A stretch of DNA of 64,000 nucleotides from Marsupella aquatica (GCA_973895155.1 OZ316899.1:7068001-7132000), one strand, 5' to 3'; counted from the stretch's first letter, positions 21,682 to 31,761 are shown. Numbers and translations: made by a program. The notes: generated from the letters alone by a model not told the origin.

Positions 21682-24600
21682 TCAATCTCTCACAAGGCCG
21701 CCATCAATGGAGGAAAAAATCCGACGCGACCCACGTCTGAGAGTGTGAATGCGCTCGATCTCCAACAGTTCTTTGGCACTCGATAGACACCGGTGCTTGC
21801 GGCTCAAAGATGAAGGAGAAAGCATGGAAGCAGCCGCAGCGACATCAATTAGGTGGTCCAGGGTCTCCAAAATAATCAGCATCTGATCAAAAATCCTATG
21901 TCTAGTCCGGTCAAAAGTCTGAGCATTCCTAGCCAACCAAATGTTCCACAAAATCTGATAGGTAGTGTAGATCCGAAGGGAGTGAATAGGTAATTTTCCC
22001 ACAGCAGACTTGATAAGGCCAATCAGGGATGGCGTTCCATTGCAGAGTGCACCATGCATCCACCCGTGAGCATCAGTCCAACACCTACTGGCGTGCCTGC
22101 ATGAGAAGAAAATATGTGAGATAGACTCAAGGAGTCCCACACAAAGCACACAACAACCATCAGATTTTCCAATTCTTAGAGCCCTAGAGCCAGAAAACAG
22201 ACCCTGTGCAAGAATACGCCATAGAAAGACTTTCGCTCGGGTAGAAAGATCAGATGTCCACACAGCCCTCCACACTTCATTCCATTCTCCATCTATGAGG
22301 GCCTCCGCCCAGATCCGGTTCAGACGAGCAGAATCAGTGCCTTTTGGGCGCAAAAACTCATAGGCTCGAACATTTGTTAATCCAAAGCGATTAGTTCCAA
22401 CCGCCTGGTCCAGGCAAAGCCATTGTCGTGCAAGAGGCAAGGTTCCAATGCCGCCAAAGGGAGTTCCACGAATTACTCCCGTCAAAGAGAGACATAGAAC
22501 CCTGCAAGGAGATGTAAGGCCTCTCAACCGTTGTAGTCGTGATTCAACATTCATCCATGTGCCATCAGTAGCAGACCAGAAATCCCCGATTTTCCTTATG
22601 CCAAGTTTACCAAACGTTCTGGTTAACTCCATAATCACAGAATCAGGTAGCTCATAGAATCCCTATAAGCAGCGGATAGCATCTTCAAATCCCCAATGGC
22701 CAGGGATAGGGTCATAAGTATTAGGGTAGAAGATCAAGTGTTCTCTCAACTGTTCCCAGGCACTCCACAATTGGCTAGTATATGACAATCTCCCAAAGCT
22801 ATGAGGGGTGCTAAGAAGCATCTTGTCAGTCAAGGAGTACACATTCCTGCGGACAATCTTGTAATTTTGCCATTTCGTCAATCGAAGATTTTCAGAGAGC
22901 ATGCAAGCCCATTCAGAGTCGGGGCAATCCAAAGCCCCGGTGAACCATTTACTCAAAAGTGCGTCCAAGTGACTTTTGAGATCCTTCAATCCGAGACCAC
23001 CATCCAGCTTGGGCCGAGTCATCTTGTCCCAAGCCACAAGAGGGATTCGTTTCCCCCCCAACGGGTTGGAGCCCCACAGAAAAATCCTGTTTAAAGCAAT
23101 CAACTTTTTAGTCAAGGTAATAGGTGAAAGTAGAAACATCATGTGATAAACCGGTATGGCCTGAAGCACGTGCTTGATTAACAACAGGCGGCCTGTGAAA
23201 GAAAGGAAGCGAGTAGACCAGGATGCAAGTCATGCACTGATCCGATCCAAGCAGAAGCAATGCAGTTGCTTCTCAGAAAGATTAGAACCAAAAGGGGCAC
23301 CTATGTATTTTTGCACAGTGCCTGCAGCGCTAATTGTACACCCCGTTTCGTGTAGCCAGTCAGGGATCTCATCAATAGCCAAAGGTATAATGATAGATTT
23401 GCCCAGGTGGAGTTTAGCTCCAGTTGCACAATCATTCGTAGCAAGTGATAGTGTTTCTAGCCTGTGTAAAAGCAATCTTCGTGGCAGGAATGAAAAGGCC
23501 TAGATCATCGGCAAAAAGTCTAAAGCAAATAGTTAAAGAGGAAGAGATTTGTAGTCCTTGGAGTCGACCAGCTGCAATTTCCGCATGGCAAAAGTCCATC
23601 AATGGCTGGGTGGAGATAGCAAACAGAAGAGGAGAAAGGGGACAGCCTTGGCAAACTCCCCTGCACATCTTAATATCATCAGTCCAAAGTCCGTTGACCA
23701 GAACTTTAGAAAAGGAATTACTTAGCAGAGATCGAACTAAGAATATGTAATGTGAGCTCAGGCCCAAAAGATTCATAGTTTCCCAGATATAGAGATGATC
23801 GACCCTGTCAAAAGCTTTCTCAAAGTCAAGCTGCAAAAAGAGAGACGGAGTCTGCGTGGATTCAATCCAGTCGTGTGTCAACCACGTTAGTGAGATATTT
23901 TCCAGTATATGACGTCCAGGAATGAAGCCTGTTTGCTGCGGACTAATCATACGGGGCAGCAGCACCTTCAATCGCAGGGCAAGTAGCTTCGCCAAAATCT
24001 TGTATGTGGTTGTTAGCATAGTTAGCGGCCTCCAGTCGCACAAACGACGCTTGTCAGTCTTCTTGGGGATAAAACGGATCACGCCATCTTTGATCCCATA
24101 GGAAATGTGGCCAGTTCTCCAAAAGTCGTAGATCATATCATATAGGTCAACTTTCACAAAATCCCAGCAAGGACGTAGAACTTTAGCAGTCATACCATCT
24201 ATCCCTGGTGCTTTATCATTAGGTAGCAATAGTAGGGTATCATGTACCTCCTTAATAGTGGGTAAAGCTTCCAATTGGTGGTTCTCAGCGGCAGAGGGGC
24301 AAAAATGAGTGTGCTCACAGAGTTTTTGTCTAGCAGCACGCATCGCCAAAAGCTCCTCAACATTGAGTTCCTGCGGAGAATACAGCGCCTCACAGAAATT
24401 TTGAACCTCCTTGATGATCAGATTTTTGTCATGAATCTCTGAACCATCATCTCCAATTAGGTACTCCATAGTCTCTCTCAGACGTTTTGCTTTGACCAAA
24501 GAGAAGTAGAACTTGGAAGGTTCTTCACCCTGGCCAAGCCAGTTGATCCGGGACAGCTGCCGGTAGTGATGTGCATTCTCAAGTTCCATTTTGCGAACAC

Positions 24601-24881
24601 TGTTATCAGTATAGGCAAATTCCTGCAGATCATTTGGAGCATGCTCGTCCATGATAGAGATTTTGAGGAGGCAAAGTTTGTTCCTGAGGATTGCCAGCTC
24701 CTCCTCCCGGGGTACCGGCAAAGATTGCAGCTCCATAAAGCACTTCCAAAATCTTTGGAATGCGTTGGCAAAGCGTAAATGAGGATCCGCAGAGGGCACA
24801 TCATCACCCCGCCAGGCAGCCTCTAAAAGATTCAGGTTCTCTGCCTTCCGAAGAACAGAGGGCTTTAAATAAGTAGCTCTC
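21682..24881 (-). pseudogene. LINE-B ORF2 fragment: RT and zf-RVT-like tail
   Basis: The RT region starts within the segment ahead of the fingers (SRINWLGQGEEPSKFYFSL). It has LDFEKAFDRVDHLYIWE, CQGCPLSPLLFAISTQPL and an intact FADD (RLFADDLGLFIPA, near 23490-23530). A frameshift near 23440-23475 follows. The rest is in one frame with TGA near 23232 (where LINE-A has Arg or Ser nearby), TAG at 22663 and an end at 21682. The tail carries FLWRILAQGLFSGSRALRIG and CCVLCVGLLESISHIFFSC. Upstream it is fused in frame to the coiled coil of element 2. Dead as a retrotransposon. Confidence 0.92.
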
Positions 24882-24889
24882 TTATCCTT
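24882..24889. repeat. LINE-B target-site duplication, right
   Basis: TTATCCTT, matching 21183-21190, at the 5' junction of LINE-B. Confidence 0.75.
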
Positions 24890-27370
24890 GATAATCTGAT
24901 TATCAGACTGTGCGGTATCCAATTGCCCTTGCATGATGTTGAGCTCATGCCGCTTATTCCGCAGCTCATCTTGGGCTTTCTTGGCCGCCTTAAGGTCTTC
25001 TACCTTGGCTTCCCTTGCCCTAAGCCGACGGATGACCTCGTCCTTCTTGCTTCTCTCCAAAGCCACCGCTTCTTCTAATCGACGCTTCTCCAACATTTCC
25101 CTCTGGAAAAAAGGTCCCTGCTCCAACTCCTCTCCAAAGATGCCAAGCGCAAGTTCCCCACACATCTCCCCGTACTCCATGGCTTGTTCTTTAGCATAGG
25201 CGGAGTGAGTAGAAGTCATCGACATCATCCACCGCGGCCTTTGTTCCCAAGCCGCCTTGCCAATTTCTTCTATCGTGGCTGGTGGGCTGCTTTGTTTTTC
25301 TGCAAGCCGCCTGATGTCCTTTGGTCATTCTCCTCCTGGTAAATCCTTCTCCCTAGCCAGGGCTGCCTCTTCTTCCTCCCTGAGTCGTTCCTGAAACTCC
25401 TATGCCGTCTGTTTTATGCCGTCAAAGCTCGGGGGAGCGACATCTGGTGGGGGAGACTCGGGGCTGCTCTGCTGGGTCGGGTCCCCTCGAACTACTCTTG
25501 GAAGAGTGGGGATGAACCTGCCACAGGTCCTTATTCCTGGAACATGATGGTCCGACCCGTAGCCGGAGTCATCATTGTCGTAGCCTTCTACCGTCTCCTC
25601 CTCGGCTTGGACTACCGGTTCCCACCGCTGCTGTCCTGGTCTTGCCGTGAACACGGCCTCACAGATCACGGGTCCTAGTTCCTCCGGCTTCCACGTTGAT
25701 CTCATCTTCTCCCTGTCGCGACTAGGAGCTTTGAGCTGCTTTTCCTCGGCTTCGGGACTTGAAGCTCCTACATACATTCGGACTCCCGGCTCGTGTTCCG
25801 GCCTCCTTCTCTCCTTGACCCCTGTAAAGGGGTTTTCCCTGGTAAGTTGGCTAAGGCCGACTTTGGGAGTAGTATTCTGTACCGGTCCCGTTGCCGTTGC
25901 CGTTCTCCTTTCCTTCTCCAGCAATTTCAGCAGAGTCTGCAAGCCTGGTTGCTGCATCAGCAAGTCCTCCTTCCTCGGCCTAAACACCTGCTCAATTGTA
26001 GGATTGTCGGACTGGGTCGGTTTCTCTGTTGTCGGCCTCGGTTCCGGAACCTCCTCTGGTGCTCTTGCCTGCAGAGGCAGTACCGGGGCGAATATCTGAC
26101 TTCGGGCATACCGGCACAACAGCGGCATATGATAACCAAGCCGGGACACGCTTCCCATGTCGATCACCAGCTGTTCCTCCTTCAAGATCTTCTTTAGTTG
26201 GGTGAGGAGGTACCCGTTGTAGTCTCGGCTTGGGTCTGGCCTCTCCGCCAGATAGACCTGTGCCTTGCCGATCTCTGCCCTCGGCAAGTTACAATGCATG
26301 GTTACCCGCAAGAAATCGATCATTTCTCCTATGTGCGGGTTGGTGTAGGTGTTTTGGAAGAAGCCATTCTTTGTTGATGGCCCTGGAAACGCCCGGAACT
26401 CCCTGTCTAGCAAGGTCTTCCTGGTATCTACTTTGGTCTTATTGCCCATCGGCAAGCCAAACACTTCGGCAATCACCCGGGGAGTGAGATAGAAATCCTT
26501 CCCATACACCCTTGTGGAATTGGTCTCGGGCTCCCATGATCCCACGAATTCTAGTAAGTCTGAATCCGGCACCTCCGGCTTTAGCCATGGTAGCTTTACG
26601 AAGGCTTCCAAGCCGGATCCGGCCATGAAACCTTGGTATTTCCGAGTCTGCATAGCCGTAAAGCATGCATCCTCCTCCCGTGCAAAGTGTAATTGCACCT
26701 CCTTGAGGAGGGTCGCCGCCTAGCCTTTCCAGGTGTCATCTCTTGTTGGAACGGCATTGACGGGGTCGACCTCTTCCTCTTCGGCTTCCGCCTGCCTCCT
26801 ACTTCCCTGCTCTGCTGGTTTTTTGGGTGCCACCGACCTCGTTCTTTTTGCAGGGGTGGCTTCTTCGTTGTTGTTCCCTTTCCTCTTCATAGCGACTGCC
26901 GTGGATGTTTCTCCTAGCACGGTTGCCTTCATCCACCCCTCCGTGCTACCCTTCAACTCCCAGTGTATGTCGTTGCAGCGGTTGATGGCCTCCCGGATGC
27001 TGACTATTCTATTCTCACAAAATAGAAGATTGTCAAGTTCGTCGGCACTAGGCGTCCACAAGAATTCAGCCGTAATGAGTTCTCCTCCTAAGAAAGCAGA
27101 CTTCTGCAGCTCCCACAACCGAGCGAGCTCCTGCCGTTCTCGAGCCGCTCTCTCCGATTCTTTGTCCTCGTAGGTCCCAATGTACTCAGTTGCCCGTTCT
27201 AACAGGCATCCCCAAGAATGAGCAGCTTGATTGACGTTGCTCATACCCTTCTTGAGTTGATTGTCGGTATCTGCTTCCACCCCGAGTTGATTGTCGGTAT
27301 CTACGCACCCTAACCCTAATTGTGTTCCCTCCCCTGACGTCCTTACTTTTGGCCTCGGCTCGGGTTCCAT
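24882..27370 (-). pseudogene. Element 2 gene, 5' part: PMD-like domain, linker, start of coiled coil
   Basis: ATG 27370 (MEPEPRP) is chosen because element 1 has the matching ATG at 28363. Codons 1-216: acidic N-terminus with a doubled DTDNQL, then basic clusters near 162-185 (MKRKG, KRTR, PKKP) that could be nuclear signals. TAG at 26720-26722 (codon 217) replaces the TGG seen in element 1. The PMD-like core is near codons 244-380: VGSWEPET (276-283), KDFYLTPRVIAEVFGLP. A Pro/acidic linker follows. TAG 25400-25402 (codon 657) and TGA 25325-25327 (codon 682, Trp in element 1) precede the coiled coil (codons about 720 on). One frame throughout. The resemblance to plant mobile domain (W-x-PET ... 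L-T-x-x-x-V-A-x-x-x-GLP) is from memory and should be tested. Confidence 0.78.
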
Positions 27371-27487
27371 AGTCACCCTTAATTGTTTATATTTCCCTAT
27401 TTTTGTTACTATACTAAGGTGTTTCCTAGGGTACACTCCTGATTTTACTATTTAAACTGGCCTAATGATTCCTGGCTAGGCATCACA
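27371..27487 (-). promoter_or_regulatory. Element 2 5' end and leader
   Basis: Only 117 bases separate the element terminus from the conserved ATG. A TTTAAATAG sequence (complement of about 27448-27456) could serve as a TATA box, and CAATTAAGG precedes the ATG in both element 1 and element 2. Such a short leader argues that transcription begins very close to the end of the element, or outside it. Confidence 0.4.
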
Positions 27488-27492
27488 GTATT
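27488..27492. repeat. Element 2 target-site duplication, right (GTATT)
   Basis: It matches 19238-19242 and joins the element 5' end to the element 1 gene. Confidence 0.92.
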
Positions 27493-28363
27493 TTTGGTCT
27501 GCATGGCTATAAAACATGCATCTTCATCCCATGCAAAATATAACTGCACTGCCAGTGGTAGGACCGCCGCCCACCCCTTCCATGTATCAGCTCTATTGGG
27601 GATGGCATTGACTAGGTTGACCTCTTGTTCTGCGGCTTCCTCCTACCTTTGTCTCCCTTGCTTGGCTGGCTTTCTTGATGCTTCCGACCTCGTTCTTTTG
27701 GTCGGTGTGATTTTTTTGTTGTTGGCCATCTTCCTTTTCCTTTCGGCCGCTCCTGACAACTCGGCCAGGATTGTTGCTTTTGTCCACGCCTCCGTGCAAC
27801 CCTTCAGGTCCCAGATTGTTGTTGCAGTTGTTGATGGCCTACTGAATGCCAATGATTCTATTCTCTCAAAATAGAAGATTGTCAAGCTCATCGGCAATAG
27901 GCGTCCACAAGAATTCAGCCTTGATGATCTCTCCTCCTAGGAAGGCAAACTTTTGCAATTCCCACAGCCAAGCAAGCTCCTATCATTCTCAAGCTGCTCT
28001 TTCCGACTCTTCCTCCTCATAGGTCCCAATGTACCCACTTGCCATTTGAATAGGCATCCCCAAAAATGTGCAACTTGATTGACATTGCTCATTCCCTCCT
28101 TATGTTGTTGCTGGGTGTCTACTTCCGCCTGCCGTGTTCACCTTTGCAACTGACAGTCGTTGGCTTCTCCTTGCAATTTGTTTGATCAATGTGCGTGAAT
28201 GAGCCGTCACTCTTGGTGAACCTCCCTTACCCCCCTCCGGCCTGCCCCTGCCTGACTTGGTCGCTGATTACCTGCAACCACCAATACTTAGCGTACCCAA
28301 ACCCTAATCATGCCCCTTAGTGGTCCTTGCACCTATTACTCCCGGCCTTGGCTCGGGTTTCAT
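27493..28363 (-). pseudogene. Element 1 gene, 5' part (N-terminal region)
   Basis: From ATG 28363 (MKPEPRP). It matches the element 2 N-terminus: YIGTYEEEESERAA, LWELQKFAFLGGEI, EFLWTPIADELDNLLF, ending DEDACFIAMQTK at the element 2 insertion. Several stop codons interrupt it (for example in the segments around 28300 and 27850). It keeps the Trp codon where element 2 has TAG 26720, which shows the ancestral state. It is continued by 19237-16690. Confidence 0.75.
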
Positions 28364-28463
28364 GGATATCCTTAATTGTTTACATTTTCTTGTAAGGGTT
28401 TTTGTGTATACCACCCAACTTTACTATTTTACAAGCCCTAGTGATTCCTGGCTAGGCATCACA
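28364..28463 (-). promoter_or_regulatory. Element 1 5' end and leader
   Basis: It begins TGTGATGCCTAGCCAGGAATCA at 28463 and reaches the ATG after 100 bases, closely matching the element 2 leader. Nothing further can be assigned. Confidence 0.4.
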
Positions 28464-28468
28464 GGTCT
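28464..28468. repeat. Element 1 target-site duplication, right (GGTCT)
   Basis: It matches 15365-15369. Confidence 0.9.
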
Positions 28469-28541
28469 CCAGGAGCATATATGAGGGGAGTGGTGTCTCC
28501 ATGGGGGCTAAGGACGAGCCAAAGTTGTGAGTTGCGGTGGT
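28464..28541 (+). repeat. gypsy LTR fragment, right part
   Basis: It continues the LTR piece of 15183-15369 (GGTCTCC, GCATATATGAGGGGAGTGGTGTCTCC, GAGCC) and stops where a complete LTR begins at 28542. Element 1 therefore landed some 15 bases upstream of the LTR TATA-like box. Confidence 0.82.
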
Positions 28542-30012
28542 TGCAAGTCGCAGAACTCGACTACCTGAACACTAAGCTCCGGCGTCACTGACTCCGATGC
28601 CAAGCTCCCTTATGGTCCAGGCCCGGATAGGCCAGCCGGGGAGGACTTAGCATGGGGAGACTTGTGGGCAACGAGACGTGGCGCTAGCGAAGGCAAGGAG
28701 CCAAGTTGGTGACACACACTAAGGACTTGGACTAGCTGAGAGCTGGTCGGGTCAAGGGGAAATGGGCCGGGCTCAAGGACGACCATCCAAATCTCCGGAT
28801 GGACTTTGCGTTTTGAGGGCTTGAGTGTGAGCTCCTCTTGGGCCCAAGGCCAATGGAGTTGACGCCATGGGCAACAAACGTGTGGGGCGCAAGTTATGGC
28901 CCAATTCGGGTTGGGCCGATCGGGGGTCCCGAACGGCGATGAGACCTGAGGACCTAGGCATGAGCATTGGGTCGGTCCGATCACAGCGAGCTAAGGCACT
29001 CCGCTTGCGGTGGCCTAATGAGAAAGTTATGGGCTTGCCAGTTGGTGGCGCGCCCATTATGCGCAATAGGATTCGGGTTGGGGGGCAAAATGTTTAGGGA
29101 CCAAAGCTGGTCCCGGGGGTGGGAGGTCTACAGAAGCATATATGAGGGGAGTGGTGTCTCCCTGGGGGCTAAGGGCGAGCCGAAGTCGTGAGCCGCGGTG
29201 ATCGCGACACTAAGGGAAACCGCCAAACGAAAATGGCGATATCTTCCTAACGGGAAGTCTGTTGGAGGACTTCTTGGATGCATTGGAAAGCTCTTGCCAA
29301 GGGCTACGCCCTCCTGAACTTACCATGGGTTCTTGGGGTTTTCGGGTGTTAACTCGCTCACTTGCCAAATCCTGCCGAACAACAGCCAAGCCGCGTTCAG
29401 TCTCCCAAGGGAGCTTGCATTGGGGAGGCAAGGCCAAGTAGGTGTGGAAGTTGAGTTCCAAGAGTGTCCAGCCCCTAGACCATCAATGAGGCAAATTGGG
29501 AGTTGGTTGCTAAAGTCAGGGCCATTCTGGTCCCGACGTGTTGGGACAAGCTTTAGGACAAGCTACGTTATTTGGGCCATGAGCATGTCCTGGGGTCAGG
29601 GCGGTCAGTTGGTGATGGATAGGTACGAGGGGGAACCTAGGCCACGCCCAAGGATGGAGTTGTTCTGGACAAACATTGGGCGTGGGTTCTGGTTCCGGCT
29701 TATGGCACCGGGAGGACCTATTGCCGACCTATTTACCAATGTCTGTTGAGCTTGAGTTAGGATGCTAGACTTGGCGAGTTCTAGATCCTGAAGGGTTACT
29801 TACCGAGGTGCTTGGTTGCTTGTGCAGACAATGAAGACCGTTGAGTAGCGGTCGTGTTGGAGAGCAAGTGCGGCTTCGTATGGGAGGGGCCGTTGGCGGT
29901 GCAAGGGGCATTAGGGTGCTTGCTCAAGGTATTCCATGGAGGCATTTGGGCACTAGGGGCATTAGGCGTGAGTGCTAGGATTGGTGAGGGCGCTGGGTGG
30001 CTAGGTCCACCA
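28542..30012 (+). repeat. 5' LTR of gypsy-2 (1,471 bp)
   Basis: TGCAAGTCGCAG start and GGTCCACCA end, four bases before the primer site. It aligns along its length with the LTR at 13829 and with 35617-36724, and it keeps a segment (about 29775-29935) lost from the 13829 copy. It has one TGGGACAAGCT unit plus a variant at 29542-29564. Confidence 0.9.
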
Positions 30013-30016
30013 CTTG

Positions 30017-30028
30017 TGGTATCAGAGC
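30017..30028 (+). promoter_or_regulatory. Primer binding site of gypsy-2 (initiator Met tRNA)
   Basis: TGGTATCAGAGC, complementary to the 3' end of plant initiator methionine tRNA, four bases after the LTR end. Confidence 0.93.
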
Positions 30029-30159
30029 GATTATCGGCATAGACATCGGGCCGAGGTTGTGTTAGGTCGGAAGCCAAAAATCTTAACGGATTTTTGCAGG
30101 GACTTAGTGCTTCAACGTGCCCAGCGGGTTGACTACGGGCAGATTCGGTCACTCGGAGC

Positions 30160-30865
30160 ATGGCTAAAGACACTCGATCAAAGAGTGGCAAATACGCTCC
30201 CCCTGCCAAGGGGAGAGCCCAAGTTCAAGATGAATAGAAGGAGGATGGGTCGACTTCCCTAGATGAACGTTACAAGCAGGCTGACAAAGACCGTCGACCG
30301 CCGCGGTGAACACATCAAGTGCAGAGCGCCGTTGACTTAAAGGGAAGGAGGTGGCCAATCCTTCAGAGAATGGGTCGGACAATGACGGCTCCGACGCGGA
30401 TGGAAGCGACGACAATGCAAAAGTTGAATTGGAGGAAGAGGGTCAAGACCTAGAGGAGGAACTGATCCTAGCCTTGAGAGGGTTGGATGCAGAACCAGAG
30501 GATGATGTCAAGCCGGACGTCATTGTGGATAATTTGACCAAGCAAAGCCAGGGCGACACGGGTGATGCCTCAGTCCCGGGAGGTCATGGTGCCCGCAAGA
30601 GGTGGGGGGTGTCACCAAAATCCACAAGAGAAATTAAGGACACGCAGCCCGCAAAGGAAAGACGGTTGGAGGACCGTCCTCATACAACCCGCAAGGGCCT
30701 AGGCGCTGATGACGGTTTGGGTCCATTGACTCAAGACCAATGACTCATTTATGAGCAGTTTGAACACAACAAGGGGGCCCAAATTAAGTACTTACTTAGT
30801 CTGGGTAGTCAAAGTGCGACGTGTCCCAAGGGGGGAATGGTAGTTGGACGGATAATGTTCCAAGT
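30160..30865 (+). pseudogene. gypsy-2 gag, 5' part only
   Basis: ATG 30160 (MAKDTRSKSGK) aligns with the gypsy-1 gag start at 36872. TAG at 30235-30237 stands where gypsy-1 has CAG. A frameshift precedes the acidic stretch read in the frame of 30351-30743 (ENGSDNDGSDADGSDDN, EEEGQDLEEELILALRGL). After it, the segment near 30775 keeps two bases that gypsy-1 has lost. Gag breaks off at 30865 (GTTCCAAGT), where element 3 starts. The rest of gypsy-2 is absent. Confidence 0.85.
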
Positions 30866-31021
30866 TGTCACGTCGTCGGCTTTGGCCTTAACTCGGGCTT
30901 CAGCTTAGACGGGCACATCCTTTGTAAATATGAGGGTTCGGGCAGGGAGGGAAGCACGTAATGCACCTAATTCGTGTAAACTAGCGCTAAGTGCGCCTAC
31001 TGTTAGATACGGACACCTCCT

Positions 31022-31056
31022 AGGTATGGTTTGTGTTCCGCCGCCGGAACATACCT
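31022..31056 (-). other. Conserved GC hairpin, element 3, with outer stem
   Basis: GTTCCG-CCGC-CGGAAC (31035-31050), enclosed by AGGTAT (31022-31027) and ATACCT (31051-31056). Here the outer arms pair perfectly, so this copy shows the full structure best; the stem has changed to GTTCCG/CGGAAC on both sides, keeping the pairing. Confidence 0.85.
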
Positions 31057-31761
31057 TAGTCGATAGCAGGATTGACCCCGGCTTAAGGGCTTCTAAGCCT
31101 TCGTGTTGTCCGCCTTTGATCCGGATTTTATGATACAGGTCCTCAACCCGTGCTCGCAACCACTTACCCGCAAGCTGCACCCCGTGCACGATTTGGGTAG
31201 TGCGTTCGGCCCGACATTGCCACCTATACACGAGATTCACCCATACATATACACGCACAAGCATACAATCTCGATTTACACGAAGGAAATGGTGGGAAAG
31301 GATTTTACTACATAGGGGACATATGCGTACACTTGATTGACCCAACAGCTCTGGAGTGAACAGGTCCAAGACCGAGGGTGTACACTACAACGGAGCCTGG
31401 CTCCGCACTCGCCCAGCGAGCTTAGTCCTACCCCCCTCCCCTTGGTACTCTTCCACTCCCAGAGGTCGGGACTCCTCGCACATACCGCGGATGTCCAATT
31501 TGAGACTAAAAACCCCCCTGCCTCTACCGAGGGGTGCACTAAATACTAAGGGCCGAGGAACAGAGTGTCCTCCCGCCCGAAGATTCGCTGACTTAGGTCC
31601 TAACTAATCTGACTGTCAGGCCAAAAAACGGCTGTGTCTTATTAGAAGATCCTAAACTATGCAGGCTGGACAGCATGGCGGTGCTGTTTTAACTAGGGCA
31701 GGTTCCTGCCCCCATAGCCTGATTTAGCTATTCCTAACCCTATTCTATTCCTACTCCGCCG
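31057..31761 (-). other. Element 3 3' tail, noncoding
   Basis: About 700 bases with no convincing frame. Nothing assignable apart from its place between the gene and the hairpin. Confidence 0.65.

Larger units (their letters stand above)
21191..24881 (-). mobile_element. LINE-B, 5'-truncated L1-type element
   Basis: An imperfect A-rich tail (T-rich on + strand, 21189-21213), a 3' untranslated part and the RT half of an ORF2, but no ORF1 and no endonuclease. 5' truncation is typical of L1 insertion. The RT is clearly related to but different from LINE-A. Confidence 0.92.
1..26727. repeat. Left copy of a 37.27-kb-period duplication
   Basis: This segment is repeated at 37272-64000, with an offset of 37271 at the start, 37272 after about 1634 and 37273 after the LINE-A poly(T) run. 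The copies share every element boundary, frameshift and stop codon I compared. Differences noticed: one extra T at 38906, a 16 versus 17 T run, and substitutions at 5083/42356, 9574/46847 and 10121/47394. Neither end of the repeat is visible, because the left copy starts at or before the window edge and the right copy runs off the end. It is either a very recent tandem segmental duplication or an assembly duplication. Confidence 0.97.
19243..27487 (-). mobile_element. Element 2: same family, nested inside element 1
   Basis: It starts TGTGATGCCTAGCC (27487 downward) and ends ...GTACCACA (19243), with a GTATT duplication. LINE-B removed, it is about 4.55 kb. Its 5' leader, gene, hairpin and tail align with element 1. 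It landed in the element 1 gene just upstream of the PMD-like domain. Its gene is much better preserved, so it is the younger insertion. Confidence 0.9.
15370..28463 (-). mobile_element. Element 1: TG...CA element with PMD/coiled-coil gene (outer)
   Basis: It is bounded by TGTGGTGC (left) and GCATCACA (right), with a 5-bp duplication. Removing element 2 (8,250 bp with its duplication) leaves about 4.84 kb. On the - strand it starts TGTGATGCCTAGCC, has an ATG about 100 bases in (28363), one long gene ending near 16690, then a 1.3-kb tail with a GC hairpin. The two ends are not direct repeats, so it is not a complete LTR element. It fits a solo LTR of exceptional size carrying a gene, or a transposon with short inverted ends and 5-bp duplications. 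I recognise no polymerase or transposase. Confidence 0.85.

Noticed and set aside
15370-28463. Element 1 as a complete LTR retrotransposon
   Set aside because: The first and last several hundred bases are not direct repeats of each other, and there is no primer site or pol inside it.
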